Assembly (NCBI GenBank): GCA_026122225.1
Contig: JANEZZ010000307.1
Location: 806,001 to 870,000, forward strand
Direction of reading: 5' to 3'
DNA length: 64,000 nucleotides
DNA from: Heloderma charlesbogerti
Taxonomy: Eukaryota; Chordata; Lepidosauria; Squamata; Helodermatidae
Of this stretch, positions 24,364 to 35,946 are shown in pieces. Position numbers and translations under genes: made by a program. The notes under the pieces were generated by a model, which ran no database searches, was not told the origin of the DNA, and saw only the letters and a list, made by a program, of their open reading frames with translations. The first letter of the stretch is position 1; every line of letters begins with the position of its first letter.

Positions 24364-24722
24364 GGGCCAAACTACACATTCTGCTAATTGCATAGATGTA
24401 GCTGAGCCTGATGTTTTTCTTCTTTGGGGGTCCCGATTCGGATCAGGAAGGATTAAATCTCCCCCCCCCATTTTTTCCTGAAATCCCCCCACCCTGCGGG
24501 GGTGGGGGGAATCTCCATTGCAGTTAATGGAGGCTTTTTTTCTTTTTTAAACCTTTTTCTTTTAAAAAAAAGGTGGAATGGAGGGGGGGACAGCTGGGCT
24601 GATTAAATCCTTCCTTCCTGGAGTGCACTGGTCCCAGTCTGAACAGGGATCACACTGGAGTAAAGAAAAATATTAGCCTCAGGTACACCTATGCGATTAG
24701 CAGAACATACAGTTTGGCCCAA
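24364..24722. mobile_element. MITE with about 30-bp terminal inverted repeats
   Basis: Begins gggccaaactacacattctg followed by ctaattgcatag, and ends with the inverse ctatgcgattag then cagaacatacagtttggccc. No open frame. The left half of a related element (cagggccaaacta) sits at 8091 just before BovB, suggesting BovB landed in or beside a relative. Confidence 0.75.
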
Positions 24723-25679
24723 ACACAGGCTGGACTACAGACATACAGTATGTAGTGGTCAATCAAGTATTCATTTGCACTCTACAGAAACAAATAATTA
24801 GGGCCTTGATCCTGATTATAAAATAAAATTGCAGATCTGTGCTGGTTCTGCTAAGCTGAAGGACTGTTGCTGATTAATAAAACAGCAATGATGACAGTTC
24901 TGAGTCTATTCATTAGAGAGAGAAAATTCACACACATTCCTATGTTGTCTTTGATCCAAGCTATGGCAATGAGAAAAAGAAATACAAAGATTAACTGTTT
25001 CACTGCCACTTTCAGTACTTGGTACCTAGAGGGTTTCTTTAAAAAAATTGACTACAAACAAGAAATTCTGCATTCCTTGTTCAACAAATACCTGACATTT
25101 CGTGGCTTCTTTTCTATATTCTTTAAAATGTCACAATTTGAATGCATCCTAAAACGGTGTCCTTCTGTAGGTACCCCAGAAATTATTGCCAATTTAGTGT
25201 GAATATCATGACATGAAGAGAAAACACCCCATTGTGTAGTTAATTACCAGGAACCCTGTGTATGTGGTTTGTTCAAGAAGAGATATTATAATAGATGGTA
25301 AATATATAAATCCTTGTATCATAAATTAGGAACCAAAGTTCAGCCCACATTGGCATGCCAGGCCTTAGCCTAGGAAACTACTGCCATGGAATGAGAAATA
25401 TCATCCTTGTCCTCTGTACGGATGATGGCAACAATAGCAAGACAGGCCTGACTACACCTGGGTCTAGGCTTGACTAGGCCTGGGTCTAGGGTAGTGAGAC
25501 ACTGTGGGGTGATCCTATGGCAATTTCAAGTCAATTTTCAGAACATCTTCAGATCTTGAACATTTCAGAAATTCAGTTGTCCATTTTACCTGAAATATGT
25601 AGCTTGAGATTTGGGTGTGGGTTTGTTTGGGTTTAATTTTGTTTTTAAATATTGTTGCTTATTATCTCTGCTATTGTTA

Positions 25680-25963
25680 TTTATGGCTCAGTCACCACTA
25701 GCAGAATCTTAAGGCGTTTGTATTCAGACAGGCTTTAGACTTTTAAGCAAAGGGGGCTTTTTTTGTTTTTTTGCTGAAATAGGTCTTAATCTGATAGATG
25801 CTCTTTATTTATTTCTTACTGATGTGTTTTACTTGATATCTTTATCATCGTGTATTTATGTTCTAGTTATCATTTTGTATTTTATCTGTATTTTATCATT
25901 AGCTGCCTTGAGCACTATTTTTAGCGGAAAAACAGGATAGAAATTTAATAAATAAATAACCCT
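25680..25963 (+). mobile_element. L2-type LINE 3' UTR and tail
   Basis: T-rich sequence ending gctgccttgagcactatttt, then aaacaggatagaaatttaat and an (AAAT)n tail, the usual end of L2-clade LINEs in reptiles. The coding part is absent. Confidence 0.6.
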
Positions 25964-26177
25964 GCAGACATTACCTACCCATGTTCAGCTTTGGGCAACA
26001 GTTCAATTCTTGTGCATGAGGATTGCTGCTGTTTGTGTATGTTTGTTGTTGTTTGCTGTTTGAGCAACCTAAAACACTGCCATCACTTGAAAGAAATGCT
26101 TAAATTTTAACAATGCATTTGTTCTTCTGTCTATAGAGAATTCCGATTCAAGGTTGTTTTTTAACATATTTTTATAG

Positions 26178-26225
26178 GACCTAAAACCTGGAAACCTAGC
26201 AGTAAATGAAGACTGTGAACTAAAG
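26178..26225 (+). CDS. MAPK12: MAPK12 coding exon 6 (residues 150-165)
   Basis: A 48 nt exon reading DLKPGNLAVNEDCELK. It supplies the catalytic Asp150 (completing HRD), Lys152 and the metal-binding Asn155 of the catalytic loop. Acceptor ttatag, donor AAG|gtaaga, phase 0 on both sides. Confidence 0.96.
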
Positions 26226-26699
26226 GTAAGAAATGTGAATGCTGGAGTTACTTTTTTTCCAAAAAGAATACTATGTAAATGCTCAGTATGAGTTTGCAGA
26301 GGTTTGAAGAAATAAAAATGGATGTAGGGAAATTTGGAAGGTTATCACTTAGAAAAAATGTGATACAAGCCATTTAAAGGTAGGATGGGGCAGAAAATTG
26401 TATCATTATTCTATGGTAGTCTGTTTTTATCTCCACTGAAATAATGAAATAATCTGTCCACAAGCCTGAAATAACTATTCAGAATTGCTGGCTAACAATC
26501 CAGTCCAGAGCATTCCACTACATGTAATGACTGTTGCCTACAGCATAAGCTCTTAGCCACCTTTTCAGAGGCTTGTCCTTTACTGCTTTCATTGATAATT
26601 ATTGGACTTCACCCAAGGTGCTGAGGAGTTCATTGCTTACAAGAAGACAGCAAAGCTGAGCACTTGTTTGCCAAGCATAAATTTTGCCAAAGGTACTTT

Positions 26700-27106
26700 A
26701 TGGAGGGAGCAATCCTATGGCGGCTAGACAGCCATAGGATATGTTGTTTCCCAGAGAACTGATCTCCCCTCACTTCCGCACTGCCTTGGAGGCAGCACAG
26801 AAGAGCCCTGTCCTCCACGCTTGCAAGAGGAGTGTGGAGTGGCCGAAAAGGGGCGTGGCTGGGGGTGTCCCAGGGCAGGGAGGGCAGAACTGCCTGTACG
26901 ATGCATCCTATATGTCATATAGCAGCCTCCTTCCCTGCTCCATCCTCCTGCGGCTAGACAGCCGCAATCAGCTGTCTAGCCAAAAATGCAAGGCAGGAGG
27001 AGCGTGGAGAGAACGATCCCCTCCGTGCTTCTTCTGCCCTGCTTTGGATAGGTGGTCACCTCTGAGTTTGGAGGCAGCCGCCTATCTCGATAGGATTGTG
27101 CCCTAA
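26700..27106. mobile_element. Foldback MITE, family Q
   Basis: Begins ggagggagcaatcctatgg and ends cgataggattgtgccctaa. Internal ggctagacagccgcaatcag and caccctgcc-type words match the copy at 16367. Confidence 0.72.
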
Positions 27107-27749
27107 GTGGTGTAAAATAAGGGAATGAGCAGGAGATATAGCACTAATCCAGTACCACTACTGATGTATTTCCTGCTCCTAGTGTGAGTAAAGTGCTACT
27201 GGGAAATGCAGGGATTTTTAATCACTTGGATAGGCTCTCATTCATAATTCTTAGCATTTTCACCAAAACGTCACTTGCCAGAGTTTCTTGTCAGAAGCCA
27301 CAGCAGTTAAACTGGTTTTCAGTTAGTAGCATAGATATGACTGAAGCTGAGAGTGATCTAGTGTGACCGTCAGTTTTGGTGTATGCTAGAATCAAAGGTA
27401 CTTGCTGAAATCAGCACTGTTAGGAATTCATTGCAAAGCAGAAAGGACTTGCCAAACTATAAGCATTGATCCTAGTTCAGCACATGTACTTGGGCGATCA
27501 CCTGAATTTTTGCTGCAGCAACACCTCTGTGTTTGAGCAACCAAGCTACTTTTTATATTCCAGAAGAGGAAGAGCGGAGGATTGGGTGCAAAAATATGTG
27601 CACTTGAATGGTGGGAGCTGGTACTGCAAAATCCCACAAAGAGCATCAAATGCAGATGTTGTCTCTTACATGCACACTGCTGTAAGAGACAGTGTGCATG
27701 TAATTTCGGCATTTCTTAATATAAGAATTTCTTAATATAAGAAAGACTA

Positions 27750-28042
27750 CGACCTGGTTCACACGTAACAAAAAACCTAGAGTATGGGTTGAGTATGGGG
27801 TGTTGTTGAATCATGGATTGTTGTTGAATTGTGGGTTGTTGTTATATGCAGACTTTGCACTATGGTTTAACTATGGGTATGAACCCATGAACAACCTAGA
27901 GTTCACAATCCAACAATAAACCATGGGTTCTCTTCCTGGGTTGTTCTTGGTTAACAACCCATAGTTCAACCATAGTGCAGGGTTCACATGTAACAACAGC
28001 CCACAATTCAACAACAACCCATACTCTGGGTTGTTATGTGTG
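27750..28042. mobile_element. Palindromic foldback element, family P
   Basis: Left end gacctggttcacacgtaaca then agagtatgggttg; right end caacaacccatactctgggt then tgttatgtgtgaacccagcc. Almost the whole element is an inverted repeat. Confidence 0.75.
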
Positions 28043-30594
28043 AACCCAGCCATTGACTATAATATTATAACTTTTTTCATTTCTAAAATAATAAAAGTTT
28101 TAATTTTTTTTAAAAAATGACATTGGGTTGTATCCAGATGTATGTATGCGCACCAGGACTGGCAAATGAGGTAAGCTGTGGTGTTGAGAGGGAAGCTAGG
28201 GGAGATCCCTGTGAAGGTACCTTCCACTCTGCTCATAGGAGGTGCCTCCATCTGATTTTCAAGGGTCTCCCTTTCCCTCTCAGCCCTCACACCATAGCCT
28301 ACCCATTCCACAGAGTCCCGCAGCCCTCTGTGTAGCATTTACAGAGGGCTGGAAGGGGTGCTGTGGGGAGAAGAGGGTGAGGAAGTCCAGTTCTGTCAGT
28401 CTCATTGCATGCACCAAAATCTGGGTCCAACCACTATGAACTGGTGCAAGAAAGAAAAGTGAGAAGAAAGTATGATAAATGTTCAGCCCAGCTGATATGC
28501 AATTCTGAGTTTTGCTGCCTTTATAATTCCATTGTACAGTTAAAAAAACAGTTTCTGTAAAGTGGAATTCCCATTTACTGCTGCCAGAAAGAAAAAAAAC
28601 CAGCTAGTACGCAGAGACCATGTTTGTGATACCCTCCCTGTCTGATATTTGAATAAATAGTAGATTTATTCAGTGAATAGGCGCTTTCAGATTGATGCTC
28701 GGTTCCTTGCAAAAGTGCTAATTAGCATGAACAAGAATATCAAAAACTGAGAGGACGTCTGTATTTCTCTAAAACAAAGCTATTGTTTCACTACAAGTGA
28801 TTCTTTGGACAATGCTGAAAACCTGGAGTGCTAGCGATGATGTCAGATGCAGCGAGAGAGATTGTTTCCAGCGTGTGTTTGTTAGTGAGCAATGTGTATT
28901 TAAAGATTATGGTAGCTGTTTTTCCATGGAAATGAGAATAGAGTATAAAACATTAGGTGAATGTTTTTAAGTACCTAGGTTATAATCCCTTTCCACCTGA
29001 CCCCTTAGGCATGTGTAACTGAGTGTAGGATTTGCAGCCTGTCAGCCCAATCCTATCCTTGGCTATATTTGATACGGCACAAGCCAAGGCTTGCAACACA
29101 GTTGTAGCAGAATTAGGTGAGGCAAGCGGTGCCCAGCTGTCTCCTTGCACATTTCCTACTTTTCAAATCTTCTCTTTCCCATGGCACATTTTTACCACTG
29201 CTCCCTCCCTGGCCTCCCCAAAGTTCCTTTACACACTGCCCTGTGCCTTGGGGCTTTTTCCTGAGAGCCAGAGTAACCACACTGATGGCTGTTGCTGCCC
29301 TGGAGGCCAGCTAAGAGAGGCACTGTGGGGTGCTAGCTGCAGCTGATGATAGGTGCAAGCTCTTAGGGCTGATTTAAATGCAACGCTTCCTGCGCGCAGT
29401 GTCCCAAAAGCCCGTGCCCTTGGAACCATTGACACAGCTATCACACAGTTTGAAAAGTTGTTACCCCATGCACCAGCCCATATAATACCCATGCAGCACT
29501 TGTGTGCCACTAATATATTGTGGCTGAACAGCAGGGGCGGGGAACCTCTTTCAGCCTGAAGCTCTTGGGGGCCACATTCCAGTGGTGGGTGGGGCTAAAT
29601 TCTAAAATAATTCAGTCTTCCCTTCTTGATAGCTTTAGTTGAAACATCAAATTTTGTAACTGACCAAGAAATAGACCATAGCTGACAAAGAGATAGGAAA
29701 ATAAAGCTTGTAAAATGGATGTATTAATGTAAGGAACTTTGAGCTATTGACAGTACACGCTCCAAAAGCGCCATTATGTTCCCAAAAGGATAACTTGCTG
29801 TGCATCACATCCATCTTTAAGAGCACAGCAATGCTCCATAGGCCTATTATCTAGGAAGATATTGTAATGTAAAGCACTGCTGTCAAAGCAGGCAGACCTT
29901 ATTAGCCCAGAGACATTCTAGAGTGAAGTGTAAGCCCTGTGGAAAAATTACCATCTCTTAGAGAAGGGTTGAAGTGGTGGTGATTGCATCCAGTCTGCGT
30001 AATCACAATATTACACAGTTCTCATGTAACTCCACTGCACATCCTTTCAAGTATATGCTGCCTGTGACAGCTTACAAAGCACCATGCAAAACAATGCTTC
30101 CATGCACAACATATATGTATATCTCCCAAAACAATAAAGAACCCAGCCTTGGGACGTTTTGTTCCCAGAGAATGCAACTACACGTGCACAAACTTCTATA
30201 GCTAAATTTGGAACTTGTGAAATGCTGAACAGGAGCATGCACACACACAACTTCTTCCTAAATTGCCAGTGACCATTGTCAGGGCCAAAGGCTTGGTGTT
30301 GCCATCTGAATTTTTTTTTTTTGTAGTCCATGTGAGTGTTGGAGAAGTTGCATGGAATATTTGTACCTGTGAATGTGTACCTACAAAAATACCAGTAGAT
30401 AAGTACCAGTGGATGCACAGCTACAAAATATCCCTTGCCTTTTCTTCTGGGATCCATGATTAATGTTTTTTTCTGGCAATGATCTTCTTTTGTGAAGAAT
30501 ATGATCTAGTCTGAAGGCTTTATAAGAGAATGAAAGTGAAAGTTGTCCCTAGCTATGTGCCTATTATAAATTTGTAACATAAAATAGATGTGAA

Positions 30595-30945
30595 TGTAGG
30601 AACTGCCTTGTACTGAATCACACCATGCGTCCATCTATCCCCAGGAGTAGGTAATCTGTGGCCCTCCAGATGCTGTTAGGATCTAATTCTAGTCGGCCTT
30701 TGCCAGCATGGCAAGTGGTCAGGGATGATATGAGTTGTAGTCCAATTAACTCTGGACTACCACTGGTTCCCTACTCCCGATCTAGCCCAATACTGTCTAC
30801 TGTGACTAGCAGAATCTCTCCAGGATTTCAGGCAGAGACCTTTCCTTTTACTTGCTACCAGATCCTTTAACTAGAGATGAAGGAGACTGAACCTGAAACT
30901 TTCTGCATGCAAAGCATGTACTCTACCACTGAGCTATGGACCTTT
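30595..30945 (-). mobile_element. tRNA-derived SINE (minus strand) split by a Chompy-like MITE
   Basis: Read on the minus strand it starts with the A box tagctcagtggtagag (30921-30936) and has the B box ggttcagtctcc (30882-30893). The body ends at taggaactgccttgtactga. The body is interrupted at about 30645-30783 by a palindromic element (ctgtggccctccagatgctg / ccggaactc-type arms). Confidence 0.75.
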
Positions 30946-30949
30946 CCAT

Positions 30950-31276
30950 TGCTGGGTTCACACAACACACTAACCCACACTCAGTGGTTGAGTGTGGGTT
31001 GTTGTTGAACTGTGCATTGTTTGTTGAACCATGGGTTAGCGTGTTGTCTGAACCCAGGACATTTTCTACAGGGCGGCTTATTAACCATGCAGTGTGGTTT
31101 ATTTTTGTCAAACAAGCCACCTTGAGAACCCATGGTTTGTCGTTGCATTGTTCAGGGTGGTTAACAAGCCAACCTGTGGAAGATGTCCTGGGTTCGGACA
31201 ACCCACTAACAAACAATCCACAGTTCAACAACAACCACTGAGTGTGAGTTAGCGTGTTGTGTGAACCCAGCCATTG
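30950..31276. mobile_element. Palindromic foldback element, family P
   Basis: Ends gctgggttcacacaacacac / gcgtgttgtgtgaacccagc are near-perfect inverses. Inner arms acccacactcagtggttg / caaccactgagtgtgagtt extend them. It abuts the right end of the preceding SINE. Confidence 0.8.
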
Positions 31277-32400
31277 TGTAGACTGGGAAATCTGGAACTA
31301 TGTAAATGGATGTATCTATATCATCATCAACAACAACAACAATACATTTATTAATGTACATTTACTTTTATAAAAATTTACAACAAAAATGTTGGCTGTG
31401 AATCCCCTCACTATTTCTGTGTAACCTGCAGCTTTGTTAAATTAACACCCCAACATAGATTTCAAGTTTGTTGTTCTCTTAATTAAAAGTTAGGAAGGTA
31501 GAGTTTATGTCTTCAAGACTTGAACAGATGAAGGCCAAAAAAAATCATCAACAGGACAAGTAAAAATAAGCTAATTGAGTATAGTAGTGAGATGTCCGTA
31601 GTAGCCCTTCCAATGCTTAATTTCTGTTTTAAAAAAAAAGATGCTAGGACTCAAGTCTATCTGAAATCATTAGCCTATGACTTTGAAGGCTTCCTCCAAT
31701 CCTTGATGCCTGAGAACCTTCTTCACTTAGTCACTGGTGAAGAAAATATACTTTGCATCCGCTCACTGGCCATTTTATGTCTTCCTACTTCATATATTCT
31801 TTTCTTTCCAAAAAAAGTTACAGTGAATACAATAAGAAATTACACAAGCATAAATCTTAGCCAGTAGGTCTTGAGAATTATCATCAAAAATGATATTTCC
31901 CATGGCGTTAATTTATCTTTGATTTCATTTATTCCAAAGGTTGATCCCTGGTTTCGAACACAGATACTGGGTCAGAGCCCTGGTACAAATTAAGCTATGA
32001 CACTATCATTGATCAGGAACAGGAGCTCCTAGCAAAAAGCTAAAAGTAATTTTTACACATTGAGCACAGCAGCTCAAATTTATTACCAGCATTATAATGG
32101 AAAAGAATTGAAATCAGAAATATTTCTAATGTGCTATATGCTATTTCTAATGTGATTTTCAGTTGGAGCAACATCAGTGCAACATGCTCTGTTTCTTTAT
32201 TATCCCTATTTTAAATTGAGCAATTAAGATTTATTCATATGTAGAATAAACCTATTTAAATCAATGGAACTTAAGTTAGTCATGAAATGTCACATCGATT
32301 TCAATGGGTCTACTCTGTTAGTAAACCTGGGTCCAACCCAGTGTGTTTATGATGGATTTGGAGCTGTAAATTGAATGTGCATTTCGTTCCTCTATAACAG

Positions 32401-32515
32401 ATTCTGGATTTTGGGCTAGCAAGACATACAGACAGTGAGATGACTGGCTACGTGGTTACCAGATGGTACAGAGCCCCGGAGGTTATACTTAATTGGATGC
32501 ATTATACACAAACAG
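32401..32515 (+). CDS. MAPK12: MAPK12 coding exon 7, activation loop (residues 166-204, partial)
   Basis: Contains DFG (168-170), the dual-phosphorylation motif Thr180-Gly181-Tyr182 and the APE motif (190-192). TGY identifies the p38 class (ERK has TEY, JNK has TPY). Acceptor tataacag, donor ACAG|gtaatt, 115 nt, phase 1 end. No key residue is changed. Confidence 0.97.
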
Positions 32516-32973
32516 GTAATTTTTGTGTTTGTGCTAAGATTAACACTGGACTTCCACGCTGAGCTTCCTGCAGCTATAATTTGATCACTTCAAATTGCAA
32601 ATGAGTGGCATCATTGCAAAAAGCTACCCTATGGTTATACTGGTCTCTTGGTACACCAACCAAGGAGGAATACTTTATACTCCTCCCCTGGTCTCTGTTG
32701 TGTTAATTGTATTTATAAATCTTTATATATCTTGAGCAAAAAAGGAGGATATCTGTCAAGTATTAAGCTGTCATGGAGGCCTTTCAGGTGTCTGGAGAGA
32801 AACATCTCCTAGCCCAGGGGTTCCCAACGCATTGCCCATGGGCACCTCCAAGGGCACCCATGAAGGACTCTCCAACATGGTGCCTAGGGCACCTGAAATC
32901 CCCTGCCCCTTTTTTTATAAATACATTGATGGATTTGTATAAAATGCATACAACTTTCTTGCAATTATACATT

Positions 32974-33900
32974 TGTTGTTCAGACGTTCAGTCGTGCCCA
33001 ACTCTTTGTGACCCAATGGACCATAGCACGCCAGGCCTTCCTGTCCTCCGCTCTCTCCCAGACTGTGCTCAAGTCCATATTCATTGCATCGGTGATGCTA
33101 TTTAGCCATCTCATCCTCTGCTGTCCCCTTCTCCTTTTGCCTTCAATCTTTCCCAGCATCAGGGTCTTTTCCAGTGAGTTTTCTCTTTGCATTAGGTGGC
33201 CAAAATATTTGAGCTTCAGCTTCAGTATCTGTCCTTCCAATGAGCAGTCAGGGTTGATTTCCTTTAGGATTGACTGATTTGACCTCCTTGCAGTCCAGGG
33301 GACTCGTAAGAGTCTTCTCCAGCACCACAGTTCGAAAGCATCCATTCTTCGGTGCTCAGCCTTCCTTATAGTCCAGCTCTCACAGCCATACGTTGCTACT
33401 GGGAAAACCATAGCTTTGATTAGACGGACATATGTCGGAAAGGTGATGTCTCTGCTTCTTACTATGCCGTCTAGGTTTGCCTTAGCTTTCCTCCCAAGGA
33501 GCAAGCGTCTTTTAATTTCATGGCTACAGTCACCATCTGCAGTGATCTTGGAGCCCAAGAAAATAAAATCTGTCACTGCTTCCATTTCTTCCCCTTCTAT
33601 ATGCCAGGAAGTGATGGGGCCAGATGCCATGATTTTAGTTTTTTTAATGCTGAGTTTCAAACCAGCTTTTGCACTCTCCACTTTCACCCTCAACAAGAGG
33701 CTCTTTAGATCCTCTTCGCTTTCTGCCATAAGGGTGGTATCGTCTGCATATCGGAGGTTGTTGATAATTCTCCCGGCAATCTTAGTTCCGACCTGTGATT
33801 CATCCAACCCGGCGTTTCTCATGATGTACCCTGCATATAAATTAAATAAGCAGGGCGACAATATACAGCCTTGTCGTACTCCTTTCCCAATATTGAACCA
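32974..33900 (-). mobile_element. BovB LINE 3' fragment, minus strand
   Basis: A 5'-truncated copy of the same BovB as in intron 2. The 3' end begins at 32974 with the inverted (AAC) tail and the cagtcgtgcccaactctttg signature. It ends abruptly near 33900 inside the RT domain. Confidence 0.92.
32980..33861 (-). pseudogene. BovB RT C-terminal half, uninterrupted 293-codon frame
   Basis: Open from SPCLFNLYAGYIMRNAG through RYADDTTLMAESEED (catalytic YADD), LGSKITADGDCSHEIKRRLL and YGCESWTIRKAEHRRM to the end of the ORF. This part carries no stop or frameshift, unlike the intron 2 copy, so it may be younger. It lacks the endonuclease and N-terminal RT motifs, so it cannot be active. Confidence 0.88.
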
Positions 33901-33904
33901 TAGG

Positions 33905-34087
33905 CTTCAACAAAAGTGGACCAAACAAGTATCCATTTGAAGGTGGTGTATATGCTATATGCCAACTGTTCAAATATTGAAAGTGTTGTAATGTCCTCAG
34001 TCCATTGCATTATGAGAAGTGAATGTTTATCCTTTTATTGTTATAATATCAGTCTTTTAGCTGTCAAAAGGGTGCAGAGAATCCATT
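33905..34087 (-). mobile_element. Probable L1 LINE ORF2 fragment, part B (downstream of the Tc1 insertion)
   Basis: Minus-strand sequence that reads on from the 35742-35945 piece once the Tc1 element is removed. Frames are broken, with short peptides such as FEQLAYSIYTTFKWILVWST. The assignment rests mainly on the other half. Confidence 0.4.
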
Positions 34088-34089
34088 TA

Positions 34090-35739
34090 CAGTCAGGACC
34101 AGAAATATTGGAACAAGGATAACTGTTTTGGCAGTTGGCCTCTGTGCGCCACCACATTGAAGTTGAAAGGAAACACACCCAGATGGGAGCGAAGTCAGGA
34201 CTTTCCGCTTTAATTCAAGGGGTTTGACAAAAGTGGAGCACTAACCATTCAGGAAGGACAGACAGTGGCATACACACGCACCCGTCGTTGGTGGCTCATA
34301 AGTAATGGAACAAACCAACATCATTTCAAACTTAAGGATCGCCTTTAATACCTGGAGGAAAATCTTTGCAGTCAATGACTGCCCGAAGTCTGGAACCCAT
34401 GGACATGACCCAATCCTGAGTTTCCTCCCTCGAGATGCTTTGCCAGACCTTTACTGCAGCTGCCTTCAGCTGCTGCTTGTTTGCGGGTCTTTCTGCCTTC
34501 AGTCTCGTCTTCAGTAAGTGAAAAGCATGCTCTATCGGGTTGAGATCAGGTGACTGACTTGGCCATTGAAGAACATCCCACTTCTTTGCCTGGAGAAACT
34601 CTTGGGTAGCTTTTGCTGTATGTTTGGGGTCATTATCCATCTGCAAAATGAAGCGGCGTCCTATCACTTTGGCAGCATTCGGCTGAATCTGAGCAGAAAG
34701 TATAGCCCTATACACTTCAGAATTCACCCTGCTGCTTTTATCAGCAGTCAGGTCATCAATAACCACCAGTGACCTGGTTCCACTGGCAGCCATAGATGCC
34801 CATGCCATAACACTGCCTCCACCATGTTTGACAGACGATGTGGTATGCTTTGGATCATGAGCTGTTCCTTTCCTTCTCCATACTTTTCTCTTCCCATCAT
34901 TGTGGTACAAGTTAATCTTCATTTCATCAGTCCAAAGAATCTTATTCCAGAACTGGGCAGGCTTTTTTAGGTGTTTGCTTGCAAAAGCTAATCTGACCTG
35001 TTTGTTCTTGAGCATTACCAGTGGTTTGCACCTTGTTGTGAAGCCTCTGTATTTACATTCATAAAGCCATCTCTTGACTGTAGATGTTGACAATTACATG
35101 CCTACCTCCTCAAGAGCATTCTTGACCTGGCTAGATGTTGTGAAAGGGTTCCTCTTCACCATGAGCAGAATTCTGTGGTCATCCACTTTAGTTGTCTTCC
35201 ATGGTCTGCCAGGGCTTTTGCTGTTGCTGAGCTTGCCAGTTAATTCCTTCTTTTTCAGGATGTTCCAAACTGTTGTGTTGGCCACTCCCACTGTTTTTGC
35301 TATCTCTCTCGATGGGTTTATGTTGTTTCCTCAGCCTAGTGATGGCCTCCTTCACTCGCATGGACACCTCTTTGGACCTCATGTTGGGAGTTCCAGTGAA
35401 CAGCTACCAAATGCAAATGTAACACTCAGAACCACCTCCAAGCCTTTTATCTGCTTGATTGGTCATGGGGTACTCAGGAAACAGGCCACACCTGGCCATG
35501 CAGCTGCTTGTCAGCCATTGTTCCATTACTTATGAGCCACCAACGATGGGGGGGGGGGTATGCCACTGGCTGTACTTCCTGAATGGTTAGTGCTTCACTT
35601 TTGTCAAACCCCTTGAATTACAGCAGAAAGTCCTGACTTCGCTCCCATCAGGGTGTTTCCTTTCACCTTCAATGTGGTGGTGTGCAGAGGCCAACTGCCA
35701 AAACAGTTATCCTTGTTCCAATATTTCTGGTCCTGACTG
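34090..35739 (-). mobile_element. Tc1/mariner transposon with long (about 225 bp) inverted repeats
   Basis: Ends cagtcaggaccagaaatatt and, inverted, aatatttctggtcctgactg. The two ends remain nearly identical for roughly 225 bp (34090-34316 and 35515-35739). The element is flanked by TA at 34088-34089 and 35740-35741, the Tc1 target duplication. One minus-strand transposase gene lies inside. Total 1650 bp, the usual size for this superfamily. Confidence 0.93.
34332..35382 (-). pseudogene. Tc1-like DD34E transposase, one stop and one frameshift
   Basis: The N-terminal helix-turn-helix region reads SKEVSMRVKEAITRL, then after a frameshift near 35300 VGVANTTVWNILKKKEL, GRPWKTTKVDD. A TAA stop at about 35091-35093 precedes STSTVKRWLYECKYRG. 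The catalytic part (34332-35090) is intact: Asp in WTDEMKINLY, Asp in MDNDPKHTA, Glu in SPDLNPIEH, with 34 residues between the last two. So few defects imply recent activity in this lineage. As it stands it is inactive. Confidence 0.9.
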
Positions 35740-35741
35740 TA

Positions 35742-35945
35742 CATTTTTTAATTTCCTTGAAGCAGGTAAATAATGTAAAATAGCTTGTGCATCAGCAAAT
35801 ATTAAAGACTGTTCCAGTACAAAATTTATCTGCGTAGTAACCTCCTCCCCAAAAGAAGCAACTACTGGGCATTGTGAAAACATACGTTTAAAAGAATCAT
35901 TAGCTTTATTGCACTGCCAGCAATTAGCTAAATTAGACACTATTT
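35742..35945 (-). mobile_element. Probable L1 LINE ORF2 C-terminal fragment, part A
   Basis: The frame reads NLANCWQCNKANDSFKRMF then SQCPVVASFGEEV. This fits the zinc-finger-like C terminus of L1 ORF2 (CW-C pattern followed by a hydrophobic segment). Moderate evidence only; a CR1 or other LINE is possible. Confidence 0.45.
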
Positions 35946-35946
35946 A

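Larger units (their letters stand above)
24281..26177 (+). other. MAPK12: MAPK12 intron 5
   Basis: Contains a foldback MITE (24364-24722) and an L2-type LINE 3' end (about 25680-25963). No other feature recognised. Confidence 0.75.
26226..32400 (+). other. MAPK12: MAPK12 intron 6
   Basis: A 6.2 kb intron with family Q (26700-27106), a short hairpin (27656-27702), family P (27750-28042 and 30950-31276), a partial hAT-like MITE end (29531-29590), a SINE (30595-30945), a (CAA)n run (31326-31344) and a short repeat (32235-32340). The stretches 28060-29530, 29600-30590 and 31350-32230 show nothing I recognise. Confidence 0.78.

Noticed and set aside
30882..30936. Possible minus-strand tRNA gene
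   Set aside because: A and B boxes belong to the SINE head; the same body occurs in other copies.
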